Below are positions 6,757 through 9,912 of a stretch of DNA of 9,912 nucleotides, in pieces. Location: NCBI GenBank assembly GCA_021852225.1, contig JAJZOA010000285.1, forward strand, positions 1 to 9,912. Direction: 5' to 3'. Position 1 is the stretch's first letter, and each line of letters begins with the position of its first letter. This DNA is from Planctomycetota bacterium (GTDB lineage Bacteria; Planctomycetota; Phycisphaerae; WQYP01). The translations under genes and the position numbers were made by a program. The notes beneath the pieces are model-generated. The model searched no databases, had not been told where the DNA came from, and saw nothing but the letters and a program-made list of their open reading frames with translations.

Positions 6757-8441
6757 CACCATCCAAAGACTGTGACGGTTTGAGGCATGAGCGCACGATG
6801 CATCGCCGGACTGCTTAGTCGCAGCGTGTTATGACCGCCGGAACGGTTAAAGGCTACCTCAAGCGGCACCATACCGACCCCACCCGGTGCCCCGGTGGTT
6901 GGGGGGAACTGTACACGAGTTGAGTAGCGGTCGTCCACATTCAGACGTGCCACGATTGGAAATCGGCTGATATTTCGGTACCGGATTTCGATGTAGGTCG
7001 ATTTACGGTTTGCGCCGATCCCGTCGAAAACAACAGTATTGGCAGATCTGTATATTCCGCTGCACACCGATGCCATCAGTTGCCGGTCAGTTTGATCAGC
7101 CGACCTCGGGGCGGAGTGGTAGGTCAGCATGCGTTCCGGCGTGCCGGAAATGATGAACATACGGACATCGTGCGCCCTTACGCGCGCACTGATTTCATCA
7201 CGTTGGTGTCCGATGTTTCGGCCTGACCACACATCCTTCACTGCCGCCTTCGCCAGCGAGCGCAGGCCGATTCGCCGCTGCGAAAAGGAAATGGTTGCCG
7301 GATGAAGGGTGCGGTTGAGCAGAACGACCGCAACCTCACCTGGCTGCGGCATCGGCTTGGCCCAAACCTGAAGCCCGGGCGATGGCTGCGCAACGTTGAT
7401 ACATTGTAGACCCATCGGATCCTGATCGATCGCCACCGCAGACCGATTGGTGAGAATCGCCAATTCCGGCTTGGAAAGCTTGGTGAGATCAGCACCGAGA
7501 ATCATCGGAGCGCCGGATATGGCCCATAAACTCATCTGCACGCGGTCATCGGTAAGTGACATGCCGCGCATGCCGACAATCATCATGTCCAGATCATTGT
7601 AATAGCCCGTGTGCTGTCCCTGCGGATGCATGCCCGCATCAAAATTGCGAAGTACATTTTGCAGGCCGACGTGGCGGCCTGCCTCGGCTGGGACATCCAC
7701 AATCGGCGCGCAAATATCGCCGCCGGTCCTCCAGATCACGCCGGGCAGATCACCGATTCCCGCTGCCCAAGTCCAGGGGCTTTGTTTACCCCACTCGCAG
7801 ATGGAGAAAAACGGCAGACGGCCGGTTTTCGCGCCTGCGCGCTCCAGGGCGCGGGCAATCTGGGCGTACTGCGTCGCCGGATCCAGATGCTTCGAATAAC
7901 CCCCGCACCAGTCCACCTTGATGTAATCAAATCCCTGTTGTACGAACCGCAGCATGTCCTGACGGTAATGGCCGAGGCTGCCGGTATTGGGGCGGTGCGG
8001 TCCGATGTCAGGACCCGTATTACCGCAGCCGAACGGGCCTGCGTCGGTATAAATGCCCGCTTTCAGGCGCAGTGCGTGCAGGAAGCGAACAATATTTCGC
8101 ATATCGCCGGGTTGTTCACCGCGCTTGAGTGCGGGCCACTGCCTGTGATCAACAATTATTTCCCCCTTGGCATTTCTATTCCCCAGCCACCAACCTTCGT
8201 CCATCAGGATGACCCTGAAACCGGCCGCGCGCAGGCCGGTTGAAACCATGGCGCGAGCCTGCGCGACAATAATGTTCGAGTCGACCGTATCGGAAAAGCT
8301 GTTCCACGATCCCCAGCCCATTGGAGGCCGCGTAAACGCCATTACTGCCGGGACGCCGCCGCGGACGCTGCAACACCCAACCGAAAGCCAGCCGAACGCT
8401 AGTGCGAGCCAGATATAATGCAAGATGCGATGACGCTTCAC
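6756..8441 (-). CDS. Exported GH27 glycosidase (alpha-galactosidase / beta-L-arabinopyranosidase type) with C-terminal CBM-like domain
   Basis: It hydrolyses terminal alpha-D-galactose or beta-L-arabinopyranose from glycans, outside the cytoplasm. Residues 6-24 form a signal-peptide core; a lipoprotein site at Cys23 or Cys24 is possible but not canonical. The GH27 barrel starts at PMGWGSWNSF (40-49). The nucleophile is Asp177 in YIKVDWCGG, and the acid/base is Asp242 in WRTGGD, with Arg238 in the family position. Glu216 in CEWG and the NDLDM motif (282-286) also fit. Residues 340-432 form the family's C-terminal beta domain. Residues 448-561 resemble a CBM6/CBM35-like beta-sandwich, with VVFDGIG, TYIEIRY and GGHNTLRL strands. 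The sugar-binding pair after the second strand is Asp81-Glu82 rather than Asp-Asp, which suggests arabinopyranosidase specificity. The GTG start is supported by AAAGGAA, with AGGA 6 bases upstream. It appears monocistronic. Confidence 0.93.
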   Translation of the reverse strand: MKRHRILHYIWLALAFGWLSVGCCSVRGGVPAVMAFTRPPMGWGSWNSFSDTVDSNIIVAQARAMVSTGLRAAGFRVILMDEGWWLGNRNAKGEIIVDHRQWPALKRGEQPGDMRNIVRFLHALRLKAGIYTDAGPFGCGNTGPDIGPHRPNTGSLGHYRQDMLRFVQQGFDYIKVDWCGGYSKHLDPATQYAQIARALERAGAKTGRLPFFSICEWGKQSPWTWAAGIGDLPGVIWRTGGDICAPIVDVPAEAGRHVGLQNVLRNFDAGMHPQGQHTGYYNDLDMMIVGMRGMSLTDDRVQMSLWAISGAPMILGADLTKLSKPELAILTNRSAVAIDQDPMGLQCINVAQPSPGLQVWAKPMPQPGEVAVVLLNRTLHPATISFSQRRIGLRSLAKAAVKDVWSGRNIGHQRDEISARVRAHDVRMFIISGTPERMLTYHSAPRSADQTDRQLMASVCSGIYRSANTVVFDGIGANRKSTYIEIRYRNISRFPIVARLNVDDRYSTRVQFPPTTGAPGGVGMVPLEVAFNRSGGHNTLRLSSPAMHRALMPQTVTVFGW

Positions 8442-8446
8442 GTGAG

Positions 8447-8453
8447 TTCCTTT
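8447..8453 (-). promoter_or_regulatory. Ribosome-binding site for the GTG start of the GH27 gene
   Basis: The minus strand reads AAAGGAA, with its AGGA core (8451-8448) 6 bases before the GTG at 8441. This strong site fixes the start in front of a good signal peptide. Confidence 0.65.
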
Positions 8454-8468
8454 CGAAATGGCCAGGGC

Positions 8469-8497
8469 ATTGTACAGGGTGGCATATTGATTATCGA
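8469..8497 (-). promoter_or_regulatory. Candidate promoter for the GH27 gene
   Basis: On the minus strand TCGATA (8497-8492, 4 of 6 matches to TTGACA) and TACAAT (8474-8469, 5 of 6 matches to TATAAT) are 17 bases apart. They lie 28 bases before the GTG, in the gap after the transposase relic, where a promoter is expected. Confidence 0.35.
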
Positions 8498-9138
8498 CTT
8501 GCAGACGGGAGAGCGAAACGGGGACGCAGCTTCATGGGATGGTGCCTTCCGTTTTGGGTTTCGGCGGCCGGCCTTCCGGACGCATCGTGTGCTCCAAATC
8601 CAGTTGACCCGCCGTGCGGCTGACCCACCCGGCATCACCATAGGGACATCCTCGGTTGGCACTGGCCGCCAGACGTTCCCTTTCTTCTTTTGTCGCCACC
8701 GTGTTGACATATTTCACCTGGTTCTTCAGCGAACCAGCGTCTTTCACCACCCGCGGCGTCAGCAACCTCTGCAACGGAACCTTCGTTGCCGCCGCTCTGG
8801 TCTGACATCGTACCTGCAGGCTGCCCCAACGCCAATCTGCCGCAGCTTCACCGCACCCGCCGTCCAAGGCATTGCGTTCCACGTATCGGCATACTTTCAG
8901 CATGTGAGGGCCACTTTCCACTGGAAACGCCTTGAATCTTCCCCGGTACAGATGGCCACCTCCCACCGACGCCCGCGCCACCCGCCATCGCATCGCATGG
9001 GTGTGCGAAAGCCAGCGGAAGAATTCCGTCACTTCGTCATCCGTCTGCGGCCAAACCACAAAATGCCGATGATTCTTGGTCAGGCACCAGGCCAATAGCC
9101 GTAGCGGTATGCGGCGGTATGCGTTCCGGAGCCTCTAA

Positions 9139-9152
9139 TCCCGGCGCCGGGA
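9139..9152. repeat. 14-bp perfect palindrome within the broken transposase
   Basis: TCCCGGCGCCGGGA is fully self-complementary. It coincides with a segment of about five codons absent from the usual family spacing between AAFE and the RLLAW strand, and the in-frame TAG lies two bases beyond it. Confidence 0.5.
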
Positions 9153-9173
9153 CTCAAAAGCGGCATCATCATC

Positions 9174-9191
9174 CTCATTACGAACTCATTA
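9174..9191. repeat. 11-bp tandem duplication that causes a frameshift
   Basis: CTCATTA at 9174-9180 recurs at 9185-9191 after CGAA, so one 11-bp unit has been copied. Eleven is not a multiple of three. Deleting one unit joins the two transposase frames cleanly, with a family-like sequence across the join. Confidence 0.8.
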
Positions 9192-9312
9192 GGAAGAAGG
9201 GCGATTCGTCCCGCAGAACAATTGAGTACGTGGTAAATATAACCACCCGGCTTATGTCTTGCTTTGCGTGCCATAGGCCACACACGATCCGCAACCCGGC
9301 CATCTGTCAATA

Positions 9313-9489
9313 TTAGCTACGTACCCGTTTTTCTCTCCAGGCAACCGCCCGCTCGAAGGCCGGTTCGCCCGACATCCACGCAGCATCCTCATCTGTTCGC
9401 GCCCCCAACGAAAGCGCGACCATCCCCCTCCCTTTGCATACCGCCGTGGGGATATGCGGGCTGACTGCTATCGGATTGCCTCGGCCCAC
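9313..9489 (-). CDS. Possible 58-aa ORF overlapping the end of the small membrane-protein gene
   Basis: This short frame is open from a GTG at 9489; an internal ATG at 9423 lies directly behind a GGGAGGGGG run. The product reads protein-like throughout, with segments such as NPIAVSPHIPTAVCKGRG, LGARTDEDAAWMSGEPAFER and AVAWREKRVRS. Its third codon positions are clearly GC-rich. It overlaps the last third of the 94-aa gene in a different frame and stops just before the transposase relic. I recognise no family. It may be a real small gene, the true C-terminal frame of a neighbour after a frameshift, or a shadow. The evidence is codon composition only. Confidence 0.3.
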   Translation of the reverse strand: MGRGNPIAVSPHIPTAVCKGRGMVALSLGARTDEDAAWMSGEPAFERAVAWREKRVRS

Positions 9490-9673
9490 TCCGGGATATT
9501 TGCACAGTCAGGGCCGTCTCCTGTCCAGCCCAAAAAGCGACCAATAAAAAAATCGACGCGAAGACAAATGCGGAAGTGTACAGAACCCACCAGTTTTTCT
9601 TCGGAGTCAAAAAAGCAATCACTAATAGGAAAAATGGTCCTAAGACAAGAATACTTGGCAATATCATCACCAT
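9389..9673 (-). CDS. Small two-helix membrane protein of unknown function
   Basis: The 94-residue product has two hydrophobic segments, at about 2-23 and 29-49, separated by a short KKN turn. A polar, Arg/Gly/Ser/Gln-rich tail of about 43 residues follows. The ATG start is preceded by GAGGGG at 9679-9684 with a 5-base gap, a good ribosome site. It overlaps the upstream gene's stop by 7 bases, which suggests translational coupling. The tail has poor composition and overlaps the 58-aa ORF in another frame, so a late frameshift cannot be excluded. No family is recognised. The first 50 residues are the more convincing part. Confidence 0.5.
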   Translation of the reverse strand: MVMILPSILVLGPFFLLVIAFLTPKKNWWVLYTSAFVFASIFLLVAFWAGQETALTVQISRSGPRQSDSSQPAYPHGGMQREGDGRAFVGGANR

Positions 9674-9912
9674 AAGAGCCCCTCACCAGCTGGCCTCGTC
9701 CGATCGCCTCGGAACAGATCGTGCGGCGGTGGCGCCCGGGCCGCCATAGTCGCGGCCGACCGTTGCCCTTGTCGGTGTAAAAATGACCGCCGCTCAATGT
9801 CGACTGATCGCTCAATCAACCACAGGCAGCAAAAAAGCCAAATTGCCCAAGAAACAGCGACGGCGGCCACCCTATGCCTGGGAAATATCCAAGCAATTAA
9901 TATTATCACCGG
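9667..9912 (-). CDS. Partial membrane protein, 5' end beyond the window
   Basis: The frame is open to the right edge of the window, so the true start may lie outside; a GTG at 9909 would be the only start inside. It encodes one or two hydrophobic segments (VIILIAWIF and VSWAIWLFCCLWLI). A basic stretch with IERRSF follows, then a Pro/Arg-rich C terminus ending in GEGLLW. Its stop overlaps the next gene's start by 7 bases (ATGGTGA), so the pair is probably coupled. The C-terminal half has weak coding character. No function can be assigned. Confidence 0.4.
   Translation of the reverse strand, partial: PVIILIAWIFPRHRVAAVAVSWAIWLFCCLWLIERSVDIERRSFLHRQGQRSAATMAARAPPPHDLFRGDRTRPAGEGLLW

Larger units (their letters stand above)
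8532..9274 (-). pseudogene. REP-associated tyrosine transposase (RAYT, Y1/IS200-like), disrupted
   Basis: Two frames together give a nearly full RAYT. The N-terminal part starts at the ATG at 9274 (MARKARHKPGGYIYHVLN). The rest, from about 9180 to 8532, carries LRLLAWCLTKNHRHFVVWP, GHLYRGRFKAFPV, CRYVERNAL, and the usual tail NRGCPYGDAGWVSRTA with RPEGRPPK. RAYTs are single-strand HUH nucleases linked to REP hairpins. The two histidines of the HUH motif remain in NHRH, where the usual form is MPNHWH, and the likely catalytic Tyr is in RYVERN. The frame is broken by an 11-bp tandem duplication at 9174-9191; removing one unit reads LLPNEDDDAAFE, which restores the family pattern. A TAG at 9135-9137 follows in the second frame, inside about five extra codons. 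The gene is therefore very probably inactive. It lies 90 bp upstream of the GH27 gene on the same strand. Confidence 0.85.

Noticed and set aside
6356..6762. Long open frames on both strands (about 131 codons + and 125 codons -) downstream of the GH27 gene
   Set aside because: They overlap antisense, neither has a ribosome site or recognisable domain, and composition is not convincing. The minus frame's ATG overlaps the GH27 stop by 7 bases, which could mean coupling, so it is only doubtfully non-coding.
7556..8243. Plus-strand frames of up to 210 codons across the GH27 gene
   Set aside because: They are antisense to a gene with all GH27 catalytic motifs.

Overview
This is a bacterial window of moderate-to-high GC with Shine-Dalgarno-led genes, several GTG starts and no introns. 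The protein types suggest a heterotrophic, polysaccharide-degrading Gram-negative bacterium: a secreted GH27 glycosidase with a carbohydrate-binding-like tail, a REP-associated transposase of the long-tailed type, and envelope proteins of a kind I associate with Planctomycetota. Phycisphaerae would be my first guess. That is an inference from family resemblance, not from a marker gene, and is held at low to moderate confidence.

Layout. Bases 1-107 are the untranslated lead-in to a four-helix membrane protein (108-1004, +), unknown in function. It converges on a leftward operon (5673 to 1027, -) with only 22 bp between the two stop codons. In transcription order the operon holds a 177-aa membrane-anchored protein, a 561-aa exported protein, a 256-aa membrane-anchored coiled-coil protein of a conserved unknown family, and a polytopic GT-C-type glycosyltransferase. 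All four are membrane or exported proteins, so the cluster probably assembles or modifies something in the cell envelope. The transferase lacks an ordinary start codon: its best-placed ATG is followed by an in-frame TAG at codon 7.

Bases 5674-6755 hold no gene I can support. They contain two copies of a hairpin-centred, REP-like repeat and a 9-bp tandem repeat. Next is a leftward GH27 glycosidase (6756-8441, -) with export signal, complete catalytic residues and a C-terminal beta-sandwich. Its substrate-recognition pair reads Asp-Glu instead of the usual Asp-Asp, which points towards beta-L-arabinopyranosidase rather than alpha-galactosidase activity. Upstream of it lies a REP-associated tyrosine transposase broken by an 11-bp tandem duplication and an in-frame TAG (8532-9274, -). 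The right edge holds two overlapping leftward small membrane-protein genes, one cut by the window end, and a possible 58-aa ORF in a third frame.

The GH27 gene probably acts alone as an exported glycan-degrading enzyme. The transposase relic and the hairpin repeats may be parts of one REP/RAYT family, but this window cannot prove the link.
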